A DNA stretch of 46,206 nucleotides. It comes from a virus. A model generated the notes under the pieces. It did not search any database. It had not been told where the DNA came from and saw only the letters and a list, made by a program, of their open reading frames with translations. The stretch covers positions 1 through 46,206 of the IMG/VR virus record IMGVR_UViG_3300017759_000011, one strand, 5' to 3'. Of this stretch, positions 36,924-46,087 are shown one piece after another. The translations under genes were made by a program, and so were the position numbers. The first letter of the stretch is position 1. Each line of letters opens with the position of its first letter.

Positions 36924-39900
36924 ATGGCAGATCCAAAGATTAAGTTTAAGAGGTCGGCTGTAGCCGGTAAAATTCCTACCGCCGCACAAGTCCCATTAGG
37001 AGAGATTGCTTTAAACACTAACGATGGTCTTCTGTATGCGTCAAAAGATGTTGGTGCTGGAGTAACAGTCATCGCCGTTAATCCATTTAGGGTAGGCACA
37101 GGAACAGATAGTTATAATACATTTTTTACTGCCGGTAATGTCGGTATTAACTCAACAATCCCAACATCAAAGTTAGATGTTGGTGGGGATGTAAAACTTA
37201 GTGGTGTTATTACTGCTACATCCTTTAGTGGTTCTGGTGCATCACTCACTAATCTTCCTGCTGGTAATCTTACAGGAACTTTACCGGCAATCAGTGGTGC
37301 AAACTTAACGAACTTAAATGGTTCTAATATCTCTTCGGGAACAGTCGCTGCTGCTAGAGTTGGTGCTCTTCCTGCAAGTAAAGTTACCTCTGGTACGTTT
37401 GATGCTGCCAGAATACCAGATTTAGCAGCAAGTAAAGTTACTTCTGGTACGTTTGATGCTGCTAGAATTCCCACACTCAATCAAAATACAACAGGAACTG
37501 CTGCAGGTTTAACTGGTACTCCAAATATAACAGTTGGAACTGTAACAGGGGCATCTTTAGATATTTCCGGTAACGTTGATATTGATGGAACCTTAGAAGC
37601 AGATGCCATTACTGTTGATGGTGCAACATTAGCAGAAACTATTTCCGATACTGTGGGGGCAATGGTTTCTAGTAATACCGAATCTGGTATTACTGTTACA
37701 TATCAAGATAGTGATAATACTCTTGATTTTAGTGTAGCATCACAAACTGATGAAAACTTTACGACTGCTGATCATTCCAAATTAGATGGTATTGAAGCAA
37801 GTGCTGATGTAACTGACGCAACTAATGTGGCAGCAGCTGGTGCTGTTATGGAGTCAGATTCTACTACTGCAAGTATGAGTTTTGTTGTAGATGAAGATAA
37901 TATGTCTTCTAATTCTGCTACAAAAGTACCAACTCAACAGTCTGTTAAAGCATACGTTGATTCTCAGGTAACGGCACAAGACTTAGATCTTACATCTGAT
38001 AGTGGAACTATCGCTATTGATCTTGATAGTGAAACTCTTACTATTCAAGGTACAGCAAATGAAATTGAGACAAGTGCAACTGGTAATACCGTCACTGTAG
38101 GTCTTCCCAATAATGTAACCGTAGGAAATAATCTAACAGTTGGAAATGATTTGGTTGTGACTGGATCATTAACATATGAAGACGTAACAAATATTGATTC
38201 GGTTGGATTATCAACTTTTAGAGCAGGAGTTAATGTCACTGGAACAGCGACTGCTACATTATTTTCAGGTTCTGGAGCATCACTCACCAATCTTCCTGCT
38301 GCAAATATAACAGGAACCTTACCAGCAATCAGCGGTGCTAACTTAACGAACTTAGATGCCACCGATCTTGCTTCTGGAACTATTCCAGATGCACGATTCC
38401 CAGCAGCACTTCCTGCTATTGATGGTTCAGCACTCACAGGCATCACAGCATCAGGAACTGGTGCTATCGGTGGTCTTACCGTTAAAAATCAAAGTGGTGC
38501 CGTTGTTGGCACTGCAGGCAGTGTTTCCACTATTGACTTTGATGGATCTGCAGGAGTCACTGTAACTGCTACAACTGGTTCTGCTGGTATCGCTACCGTT
38601 CTCATCTCTGCAGATCTTGTAACAGATACATCCCCACAGCTTGGTGGTAATTTAGATCTCAACGGCAATAATATTACTGGATCTGGTAATATTCCTGCGG
38701 CTAATCTAACAGGAACTTTACCAGCAATTAGTGGTGCCAATCTCACAAATCTTGATGCTTCAGACCTTGCTTCTGGCACAGTTCCTGATAATAGATTCCC
38801 CGCAACACTTCCTGCATCTAGTGGCGCTAACTTAACTAACTTAAATGGTTCTAATATTTCTTCAGGAACAGTTTCTGCCGCGAGAGTTGGTGCTCTTCCT
38901 GCTAGTAAAATCACTACAGGAACATTTGATGCTGCTAGAATTCCAACTCTCAATCAAGATACAACTGGAACTGCTGCACTTGCAGAGGGTCTGACTGGTT
39001 CTCCTACTATTGGTGTCAGCACAATTACAACGACTGGTAGTGTAGGAATAGGTTCTACTCTACCAACAGGTAAACTTGACGTTTTAGGTCAAGTAAACAT
39101 TAAATCAACATCGACCACAACAACATCCGGAATAGCAACATCATATACTGGTTCTGTTTATCTTGATGGTAATAGTGATTATCTAACAGTTCCTGGCCCT
39201 GGAACATTAGCAGCTAGTTCTAACTGGACTTTAGAATGCTATTTCTATTGCACCGGTACTTCTAGTGGAACTTATAGAATTGTTGGTGCCAATGAAAGTG
39301 TAAATGGATCTCAATATTCTTTTATTAGGATCAAAAATGGTCAGTATGAGTTTTTTACTGATAATGCATATGGTAATACAGTTGGAACTGCTACCTTTAA
39401 TGCATGGCACCATATTGCATTTACAAAAACTGGAACAACTCTGCGTGGTTTTGTTGATGGGGTCAAGATTTATGAGGCAACAGATAATAATTCAGATATT
39501 ATTACAACATTTGTTGTTGGATGGGGTTATGGAAGTGAGTATTTCCCAGGATATATTTCAAATGTAAGATTTGTTAATGGCACTTCTCTTTACAAATCAA
39601 ACTTCACTCCCCAGACAGCAGAACTTACCAAAATTTATAATACTACACATCTTTTAGCACAGTCTTCAAGTTCCGCAACTGCAGAAGCAACTGGCAAAAC
39701 TGTGACTGCTGTTGGCACTGCTGCAGCATCAACAACAAATCCAAGTCTTGTAAAAGGATTTGATATATCAGGATCTGTATTATTTGATGGTGTTAATGAT
39801 TATTTGACTGTTGGAAGTCATGCAGACTTAGCAATGGGAACTGGTGATTTTACCATTGAGATGTGGGTCTATTCAACAGATTCTTCACTCAATACTCAAG

Positions 39901-42647
39901 ATAGAAGATTCTTTGCTTCAGAGGCAAATGGAACAAGTGCAATTCAGTTCGGACATATTAATACAACCGGAGGAATTGTAGAGTACGCCACTAATGGTAG
40001 TTTAGGAATTAGAGTAACTGGAACAACAGATATTAGAAATCGCTGGGCTCACGTTGCTGTAGTCAGAGCAAGTAATACAGTTACTTTGTATATTGATGGT
40101 AAGAGTGAGGGCACACCAGCAACAGATAGTAATTCAAAATCTGCTAGCAATCCTACAATAGGAAAGTATCCTGGATTATCTGGACATTTCAAAGGGAATA
40201 TGTCCAATGTTCGTGTGGTCAAAGGAACAGCACTTTACACATCTAATTTTGATCCAATATTTACTGAACTCACAAATTTACCAAATACTAAGTTCCTTGC
40301 TCTTCAGTCATCTAGTTCTGTCACAGCATACACAGTTTCACCAGGTGCGATTTCAAACTATGGAGCAACTGCCGCAACAACAAGTCCTGGTCTAATCTCA
40401 CCTCACAGCATCACTGGTTCTGTTGAATTTGATGGGACCGGTGATTACTTAACAGTCGCAGATAGTTCTTTAAATCCTGGAACAGGTGATTTTGCGGTAG
40501 AGGCATTTATTAAATTTGCAAGTAATTCCGGAACTAGAAGGGCAGTGGTCATGGATACCGGTGCCTATGGTTCCAATAGTTTGAGTATTCAACAATATAA
40601 TAATGGATTTGAATTTTATTGTGGTGGTCAAAATCACTATACAAGCGGTTTTGACATGACAATATGGCATCACGCGCTGATCACAAGAAAGAGTAATACA
40701 ATAAGATATATTGTCGATGGTAAAATAATAGGAACAGATACTAGTTCTAACAACATTTATGGTCAACCTACAAACACATTAACTATTGGTGGATATAATA
40801 GTGTTTCCAATAGTGAGTATATGGGGGGTTATATTAGTAATGTAAGATTAGTTGTAGGTTCTGTTCCATCTGAGTATGAAACGACATCTACAACTGTTGG
40901 AACACAAATATTTACCCCGACAAGAGAAGAATTAGATAATATTACTGATACCAAGTTTCTTGGATTGCAGTCAGCAAGTTCTGCAACAGCATATGCTGTT
41001 TCTCCTGCATCAATCTCTGTTAATGGCGATGCATCAGCATCATCAACATCTCCAGGTCTAGTTAAAGCATACACTAATGCTGGAGGTTCAACTACCACCA
41101 CAACCACAACACCGGGCAATTTATTAGTAAGTGGTATCACAACTGCTACGAATAGAATCGACATTAAGAGTGATGATTCTACACCAGGACGTATTGATTT
41201 TTATTGTGAATCCAGTAATGCTCATTATACCCAACTTAGATCTGCTGCTCATGCAAGTTATTCTGGTATAGCAACAGTAACTTTACCAACCTCAACAGGA
41301 ACTTTACTACTTACTGATGGTTCCGGTGCATCACTTACCAATCTTCCTGCTGCTAATCTTACTGGAACACTTCCTGCTATTAGTGGTGCTAATCTCACTA
41401 ATCTGGATGCATCTGATCTTGCTTCAGGTACAGTTCCTGATGCACGATTCCCTGCTACATTACCCGCTGCTAGTGGTGCTAATTTAACAAATCTACCAGC
41501 AGCAAATTTAACTGGGACACTTCCTGCTATAAGTGGTGCTAATCTGACTAATCTTGATGCGTCAGATCTTGCATCAGGAACTGTTCCTGACGCAAGATTC
41601 CCTGCCACACTTCCTGCTGCCAGTGGTGCTAACTTAACGAATCTTCCTGCTGCTAATATAACCGGTACTCTTCCTGCGATTAGTATTGGTGGTGACTTAT
41701 CTATTGTCGATAAGATAGTTCACACTGGCAACACAAATACTTCGATTGGATTCCCTTCTAATAATAAAGTACAATTTGCCACAAGTGGATCTCCACGAAT
41801 GACACTCGACAGCTCAGGGCGCGTCCTCATTGGCACTACAGGCGCTCCAGCTGGTACTGATGCTCAATATAGTAGATTAGTAATTAGAGGAAATACTCAA
41901 TCAGCTTCATCAGTTGCTTATCTGTCATTAGGAAATGGAAACACAACATCAGATACAGGCACAAATGAAAACTTAGGAATACTTACTTTTAATGATAACG
42001 ATAATGACGCAGGCGAGTATGCTCGTATTATAGGTGCATCAGATGGTGCGAATGGAACTGATGATTATCCAGGAAAACTGATATTTTCTACGACATCTGA
42101 TGGTGGTTCAGCACCCACTGAACGGATGCGTATAACTGCTACTGGAAGAATGGGATTGGGAACCCAAAATCCAACATCAGTATTAGATGTTAGTGGTACT
42201 GTAACTGCTACAACTTTCAGTGGTTCTGGTGCATCTCTCACAAATCTCCCTGCTGCTAATTTAACAGGAACTTTACCAGCAATTAGTGGTGCAAACTTAA
42301 CTAATCTTGATGCGTCAGATCTTGCTTCAGGCACAGTTCCAGATGCACGATTCCCTGCAACTCTACCTGCAATCAGTGGCGCTAATCTTACAAATATAAA
42401 TGCTACTGTTGCTGGTATTAGCACAACAGGAACAAGCACATTTAATCATGTATCTGTGACTGGTGTTGCGACAGTATCCACTGCTTTCTATCTTCCACAA
42501 TATACAACTACCGCAAGAGACGCAGCAACATTTAACGAAGGTGCAATGATTTACAATACAACTGTGAAGAAAATGGAGTTTTATGATGGAACTAATTGGA
42601 ACACCTTACCTGGCGTTACTCTTGGACTTGGTATGGGGGTATTTTAA
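36924..42647 (+). CDS. Giant tail-fibre-like protein with three LamG-like domains
   Basis: This 1907-aa protein starts with a fibre-base segment (DPKIKFKRSAVAGKIPTAAQVPLGEIALNTNDGLLYA), similar in type to the 1116-aa protein. Repeated fibre units 'GSGASLTNLPAANLTGTLPAISGANLTNL.ASDLASGTVPDARFPATLP' occur at least six times (about residues 100-185, 445-500, 590-680, 1470-1585 and 1765-1830). Three concanavalin/LamG-like domains sit in the middle (about 739-949, 949-1162 and 1163-1387). Each has 'GSVxFDGxxDYLTV', 'W.lE..', 'WHH(A/I)..(T)(K/R)', 'xVDGK.i' and 'G(Y/N)(I/M)SNVRxVxG' marks. The stretch 'RMTLDSSGRVLIGT' and 'MRITATGRMGLGTQNPTSVLDV' are classic fibre-stalk motifs. The C-terminus (GAMIYNTTVKKMEFYDGTNWNTL...) is short, with no S74 chaperone domain. 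The LamG-like domains suggest glycan binding on the host surface. Confidence 0.8.
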   Translation: MADPKIKFKRSAVAGKIPTAAQVPLGEIALNTNDGLLYASKDVGAGVTVIAVNPFRVGTGTDSYNTFFTAGNVGINSTIPTSKLDVGGDVKLSGVITATSFSGSGASLTNLPAGNLTGTLPAISGANLTNLNGSNISSGTVAAARVGALPASKVTSGTFDAARIPDLAASKVTSGTFDAARIPTLNQNTTGTAAGLTGTPNITVGTVTGASLDISGNVDIDGTLEADAITVDGATLAETISDTVGAMVSSNTESGITVTYQDSDNTLDFSVASQTDENFTTADHSKLDGIEASADVTDATNVAAAGAVMESDSTTASMSFVVDEDNMSSNSATKVPTQQSVKAYVDSQVTAQDLDLTSDSGTIAIDLDSETLTIQGTANEIETSATGNTVTVGLPNNVTVGNNLTVGNDLVVTGSLTYEDVTNIDSVGLSTFRAGVNVTGTATATLFSGSGASLTNLPAANITGTLPAISGANLTNLDATDLASGTIPDARFPAALPAIDGSALTGITASGTGAIGGLTVKNQSGAVVGTAGSVSTIDFDGSAGVTVTATTGSAGIATVLISADLVTDTSPQLGGNLDLNGNNITGSGNIPAANLTGTLPAISGANLTNLDASDLASGTVPDNRFPATLPASSGANLTNLNGSNISSGTVSAARVGALPASKITTGTFDAARIPTLNQDTTGTAALAEGLTGSPTIGVSTITTTGSVGIGSTLPTGKLDVLGQVNIKSTSTTTTSGIATSYTGSVYLDGNSDYLTVPGPGTLAASSNWTLECYFYCTGTSSGTYRIVGANESVNGSQYSFIRIKNGQYEFFTDNAYGNTVGTATFNAWHHIAFTKTGTTLRGFVDGVKIYEATDNNSDIITTFVVGWGYGSEYFPGYISNVRFVNGTSLYKSNFTPQTAELTKIYNTTHLLAQSSSSATAEATGKTVTAVGTAAASTTNPSLVKGFDISGSVLFDGVNDYLTVGSHADLAMGTGDFTIEMWVYSTDSSLNTQDRRFFASEANGTSAIQFGHINTTGGIVEYATNGSLGIRVTGTTDIRNRWAHVAVVRASNTVTLYIDGKSEGTPATDSNSKSASNPTIGKYPGLSGHFKGNMSNVRVVKGTALYTSNFDPIFTELTNLPNTKFLALQSSSSVTAYTVSPGAISNYGATAATTSPGLISPHSITGSVEFDGTGDYLTVADSSLNPGTGDFAVEAFIKFASNSGTRRAVVMDTGAYGSNSLSIQQYNNGFEFYCGGQNHYTSGFDMTIWHHALITRKSNTIRYIVDGKIIGTDTSSNNIYGQPTNTLTIGGYNSVSNSEYMGGYISNVRLVVGSVPSEYETTSTTVGTQIFTPTREELDNITDTKFLGLQSASSATAYAVSPASISVNGDASASSTSPGLVKAYTNAGGSTTTTTTTPGNLLVSGITTATNRIDIKSDDSTPGRIDFYCESSNAHYTQLRSAAHASYSGIATVTLPTSTGTLLLTDGSGASLTNLPAANLTGTLPAISGANLTNLDASDLASGTVPDARFPATLPAASGANLTNLPAANLTGTLPAISGANLTNLDASDLASGTVPDARFPATLPAASGANLTNLPAANITGTLPAISIGGDLSIVDKIVHTGNTNTSIGFPSNNKVQFATSGSPRMTLDSSGRVLIGTTGAPAGTDAQYSRLVIRGNTQSASSVAYLSLGNGNTTSDTGTNENLGILTFNDNDNDAGEYARIIGASDGANGTDDYPGKLIFSTTSDGGSAPTERMRITATGRMGLGTQNPTSVLDVSGTVTATTFSGSGASLTNLPAANLTGTLPAISGANLTNLDASDLASGTVPDARFPATLPAISGANLTNINATVAGISTTGTSTFNHVSVTGVATVSTAFYLPQYTTTARDAATFNEGAMIYNTTVKKMEFYDGTNWNTLPGVTLGLGMGVF
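37374..37472 (+). repeat. Recent in-frame tandem repeat, 54-bp period
   Basis: Two copies of a 45-base unit (encoding ASKVTSGTFDAARIP) start at 37374 and 37428. They differ at four bases, all synonymous. This is a young duplication compared with the 150-bp repeat later in the same gene. Confidence 0.8.
39140..41085 (+). other. Three consecutive LamG-like domains
   Basis: Three domains of 200-225 residues each begin with a 'GS(V)xFDG..DYLTV' strand (39155, 39772 and 40417 by eye). Each ends with a '(F/A)LxxQSSS(S)xTA' linker into an Ala/Ser/Thr/Pro stretch. Each keeps the jelly-roll pattern, but they have diverged strongly from one another. They look like carbohydrate-binding or adhesive modules. 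Confidence 0.72.
41334..41630 (+). repeat. Tandem 150-bp repeat, identical protein, diverged codons
   Basis: Two 49-codon copies (41334-41480 and 41484-41630) encode exactly the same amino acids, yet by my count 22 of 49 codons differ, all synonymously. A third partial copy follows. These are fibre-stalk repeats, not a CRISPR array. Confidence 0.85.
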
Positions 42648-42649
42648 AT

Positions 42650-42657
42650 CATAAATA
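42650..42657 (+). promoter_or_regulatory. Late-promoter-like motif (CATAAATA)
   Basis: CATAAATA begins three bases after the 1907-aa fibre stop and ends 21 bases before the ATG at 42679. Confidence 0.5.
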
Positions 42658-42678
42658 ATTGATATTAACTGTGTTTTG

Positions 42679-44433
42679 ATGGCTAAGAACGGTCGTTGTC
42701 CAGCAGGACAGTATTACTGTTACACTGATAAAAAGTGTAAACAAATTCCAGCAGGATTTAAGGTAGTTGGTCGTGCTGGAATGCTCCGAAAGGAGAATGG
42801 ACATTCTGTTGATGATGAAGGTGAATCAAAGAACGGTAATGGTAATGGAAACGGCAATGGTAATGGTAATGGTGGTGGTAATGGCAACGGCGGAGGATCC
42901 GTAAGTGAAGCTAACAAAAGTGGTGATAATTCTTTGCGTGACTGGTTTGGCAAGAGTCGCTCTAGTGACGGCAAGCCTGGCTGGGTTCAGTTGGGTGGCA
43001 AGTATGCAGGAAAACCCTGTGCCAGACAACCAGGACAAACCACAAAACCAAAGTGTGGTTCAAGCAAAATGAAGCGAAACCTCAGTAAAAGCGAGGAAGA
43101 TGCTGCATTTAGACGTAAGAATCGTCAAGATTCAAATCCAGATAGAAAAGGGAAGGCAATCAACGTGAAAACAGAAGAATTTACAACCTTACCATTACAG
43201 ATTGAAATCCCAACAGAGATAAGAGATTTTAATCTTGGACTTATGTTCAGAGAAAGTCTGGATACAAATAGTGGAATGTTATTCATCTTTGATGAAGTAG
43301 CACAGCAGTCATTCCACATGAGAGAGACGAAGATTCCTCTGGATATTGCATTTATTAGAGAAGATGGAATTATCGAAAGTATTAAGCAGTTAGAACCAAA
43401 TGATGAAACTGCTGTTGAATCTAATGGAGATATTCTTTGTGCATTAGAAGTAAACCGTGGATGGTTTGCTGAGAATAATGTAGAAGTTGGTGATGAGATT
43501 GATATTGAGGAAGGCAAGAAAGATGCTTGCTATCACAAAGTCAAGTCTCGTTATTCTGTATGGCCTTCTGCATATGCTTCTGGTGCATTAGTTAAGTGTC
43601 GTAAAGTTGGTGCTGCTAACTGGGGTAATAAAACTAAAAAAGAGGGATATGATTATTCTAACTGGAGATCTGTTTTTAAACCAACTGAGTATGAGACAAT
43701 TGATTTAATTACTCCAGATCCATTAGAACCAACTGAGGGTATTGGAAGTAAGATGCTCGGCGAAAAGTGCTGGCCAGGTTATAAGAAGAAAGGTATGAAG
43801 ACAATGTTTGGAAAGAGATATCCGAATTGCGTCAAAGCAAATGAAGAAGCAGAATGTACTCATACTAAAAAAGGTGAGGATTGCCCCGTTCATGGTGCTG
43901 ATCTTTGCCCCGATAAAGTAGAAGAAGCAGTTCAGATTCCAAGAAAGACTGGTAATATTGTCGAAGTCTTCTTGACCTGGCGTGGCAAGATGTTGATGAT
44001 CAAGATGTTCTTCCCATCCGTGAAGAAACCAAGTCGCTCCGAAGTTCAAGATCAACTTGATAAAGTATATCCAGGTTCTAAAGTCAGCACTTACAGAGTT
44101 TCTGATATCAAACCAGGAGAACAGTTCTTACAGACTGAGGAGACTGAATTAGAGGAGGGAACTCCTGCATGGCAGAGAAAGGAAGGTAAAAGTGAGTCTG
44201 GTGGACTCAATGCTAAGGGAGTTGCATCCTATAGAGCAGCAAATCCAGGATCAAAACTTAAGACTGCTGTCACTACAAAACCATCCAAATTAAAGAAAGG
44301 ATCAAAAGCAGCAAATCGTCGAAAGTCATTCTGTGCAAGAATGAAAGGAATGAAGAAGAGATTGACTTCTGCGAAGACCGCTAGAGATCCAGATTCAAGA
44401 ATCAATAAGTCTCTTCGTAAGTGGAATTGCTGA
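42679..44433 (+). CDS. Cys-rich multi-module protein (DUF5872/DUF6321-like) upstream of gp17
   Basis: I chose the ATG at 42679 (584 aa); a TTG one codon earlier is less likely. The protein is a string of small modules. First, a Cys motif (GRCPAGQYYCYTDKKCKQIP; C7, C14, C20). Then a Gly-Asn linker (about 52-74). Next, a basic 'LRDWFGKSRS..GKPGWVQLGGKYAGKPCARQ' module (about 84-140). Residues about 155-280 form a globular stretch with a DUF192-like feel ('VNRGWFAENNVEVGDEIDI'). A 'CYHKVKSRYSVWPSAYASGALVKCRKVG' module (DUF5872-like, about 284-331) follows, then 'GEKCWPGYKKKGMKTMFGKRYPNCVK' (about 360-386), a 'VFLTWRGKMLMIKMFFPSV' region (about 421-475), and a basic end 'GTPAWQRKEGK...FCARMKGMKKRLTS...RINKSLRKWNC' (DUF6321-like). 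These modules recur in marine T4-like phages. Their function is unknown; the basic, Cys-rich ends could bind nucleic acid or metal. Confidence 0.75.
   Translation: MAKNGRCPAGQYYCYTDKKCKQIPAGFKVVGRAGMLRKENGHSVDDEGESKNGNGNGNGNGNGNGGGNGNGGGSVSEANKSGDNSLRDWFGKSRSSDGKPGWVQLGGKYAGKPCARQPGQTTKPKCGSSKMKRNLSKSEEDAAFRRKNRQDSNPDRKGKAINVKTEEFTTLPLQIEIPTEIRDFNLGLMFRESLDTNSGMLFIFDEVAQQSFHMRETKIPLDIAFIREDGIIESIKQLEPNDETAVESNGDILCALEVNRGWFAENNVEVGDEIDIEEGKKDACYHKVKSRYSVWPSAYASGALVKCRKVGAANWGNKTKKEGYDYSNWRSVFKPTEYETIDLITPDPLEPTEGIGSKMLGEKCWPGYKKKGMKTMFGKRYPNCVKANEEAECTHTKKGEDCPVHGADLCPDKVEEAVQIPRKTGNIVEVFLTWRGKMLMIKMFFPSVKKPSRSEVQDQLDKVYPGSKVSTYRVSDIKPGEQFLQTEETELEEGTPAWQRKEGKSESGGLNAKGVASYRAANPGSKLKTAVTTKPSKLKKGSKAANRRKSFCARMKGMKKRLTSAKTARDPDSRINKSLRKWNC
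42832..42900 (+). repeat. Gly-Asn linker repeat
   Basis: About 23 codons of AAY-GGN (Asn-Gly) and GGN-rich repeats, ending in a Gly-Gly-Ser. It joins the N-terminal Cys motif to the next module and is likely a flexible spacer prone to length change. Confidence 0.85.
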
Positions 44434-44440
44434 TTAACAT

Positions 44441-46087
44441 ATGTCTGATAATGTATATCTTGGCAATCCGAATCTAAAAAAAGCAAATACTCCCATTGAG
44501 TTTACTCAGGAACAAATCCTTGAGTTTATGAAATGTAAGGAGGATCCTGTTTACTTTGCCAACAATTATATCAAGATTGTTTCTCTTGATGAAGGACTAA
44601 CACAGTTTCACCCGTATGACTTCCAAGAGAAACTGATTAATAACTTTCATAATAATAGGTTTAATATCTGCAAGATGCCACGACAGACTGGTAAATCAAC
44701 CACTGTGGTATCTTATCTTTTACATTATGCAATCTTTAATGATAGCGTCAATATTGGTATTCTAGCAAACAAGGCAGCAACAGCAAGAGAACTACTTAAT
44801 AGACTACAGACTGCTTACGAGAATCTCCCTAAGTGGATGCAGCAGGGTGTTCTTGTGTGGAATAGAGGATCTCTAGAACTTGATAATGGTTCTAAAATCT
44901 TAGCAGCATCTACCTCTGCTAGTGCTGTTCGGGGTATGTCATTCAATATTCTATTCCTAGATGAATTTGCGTTCGTTCCAAATCATGTGGCAGATTCTTT
45001 CTTTGCGTCTGTTTATCCTACGATTACTTCTGGTAAAAAAACAAAAGTAATTATTGTATCTACTCCACATGGTATGAATCACTTCTATCGAATGTGGCAT
45101 GATGCGGAAAGGAGCAAAAACGAATATGTTCCAACAGATGTTCACTGGTCCGAAGTTCCTGGTAGAGATTCTATATGGAAAGATCAGACAATTTCTAATA
45201 CATCAGAACAACAATTCAAAGTTGAGTTTGAATGTGAGTTCTTAGGATCTGTCGATACTCTGATTGCTCCAAGTAAGTTAAAGTCTATGGTGTATGACAA
45301 CCCACAGACTCGAAACGCTGGACTTGACGTATATGCTCCAGTTGAAAAGGGACATGATTATGTAATGACGGTTGATGTAGCAAGAGGAGTTGGTGAAGAT
45401 TATTCAGCATTCATAGTTGTAGATATCACACAGTTCCCTCACAGATTAGTTGCCAAATATAGAAACAATGAAATCAAACCAATGTTGTTTCCAAATATTA
45501 TCTATGAAGTAGCAAAGAACTATAATAGTGCTTTCATTCTATGTGAAGTGAATGATATTGGGGACCAAGTAGCAAGCATTATACAGTATGACTTGGAATA
45601 TCAGAATCTATTAATGTGTTCTATGAGAGGTAGAGCTGGTCAAATTGTTGGTCAGGGATTTTCCGGTAAGAAAACACAACTTGGCGTTAAGATGTCCAAG
45701 ACTGTTAAAAAAGTTGGAGCACTTAACCTCAAAACTCTTATTGAAGAAAATAAACTCATATTCTGTGATTATGAAATAATCTCTGAGTTAACCACATTTA
45801 TATCAAAGAAAAACTCATTTGAAGCGGAGGAAGGTTGCAATGATGACCTTGCTATGTGTCTGGTTATCTATGCTTGGTTAGTCCAGATGGACTACTTTAA
45901 GGAACTCACAGATCAAGATGTGCGAAAGAGACTTTATGAAGATCAAAAAGATCAGATAGAACAAGATATGGCACCTTTTGGATTTATGAATGATGGATTG
46001 GATGATACTAGTTTTGTTGATAAAGAAGGTGATAGATGGTTTACTGATGAGTATGGTGATATGGGGCATATGTGGGAATATAGATAA
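44441..46087 (+). CDS. 17: Terminase large subunit gp17
   Basis: This 548-aa protein (T4: 610 aa) is the packaging motor and headful nuclease. The ATPase domain has a Walker A loop 'RQTGKST' (R81-T87), a Walker B 'ILFLDEFAF' (D174, catalytic E175) and a coupling motif 'STPHG' (207-211). The RNase-H-like nuclease domain has the three expected acids: D312 (TVDVARG), E369 (LCEVND) and D468/D469 (CNDDLAM). These correspond in order to T4 D401, E458 and D542. The N-terminus (PIEFTQEQILEFMKCKEDPVYFANNYI) is the usual gp17 lead-in. No intein or intron breaks the frame. The start at 44441 is seven bases after the upstream stop. The stop overlaps the next ATG (TAATG). Confidence 0.96.
   Translation: MSDNVYLGNPNLKKANTPIEFTQEQILEFMKCKEDPVYFANNYIKIVSLDEGLTQFHPYDFQEKLINNFHNNRFNICKMPRQTGKSTTVVSYLLHYAIFNDSVNIGILANKAATARELLNRLQTAYENLPKWMQQGVLVWNRGSLELDNGSKILAASTSASAVRGMSFNILFLDEFAFVPNHVADSFFASVYPTITSGKKTKVIIVSTPHGMNHFYRMWHDAERSKNEYVPTDVHWSEVPGRDSIWKDQTISNTSEQQFKVEFECEFLGSVDTLIAPSKLKSMVYDNPQTRNAGLDVYAPVEKGHDYVMTVDVARGVGEDYSAFIVVDITQFPHRLVAKYRNNEIKPMLFPNIIYEVAKNYNSAFILCEVNDIGDQVASIIQYDLEYQNLLMCSMRGRAGQIVGQGFSGKKTQLGVKMSKTVKKVGALNLKTLIEENKLIFCDYEIISELTTFISKKNSFEAEEGCNDDLAMCLVIYAWLVQMDYFKELTDQDVRKRLYEDQKDQIEQDMAPFGFMNDGLDDTSFVDKEGDRWFTDEYGDMGHMWEYR

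Noticed and set aside
39140-41085. LamG-like region considered as an endosialidase or hydrolase
   Set aside because: I see no catalytic acid pattern or S74 chaperone end; a binding role fits better.
41331-41660. Regular repeats considered as a CRISPR array
   Set aside because: The repeats are in frame, encode the same protein unit, have no spacers, and lie within a long coding gene.
42676-42678. TTG start for the Cys-rich protein
   Set aside because: It adds only one residue before a normal ATG at 42679.
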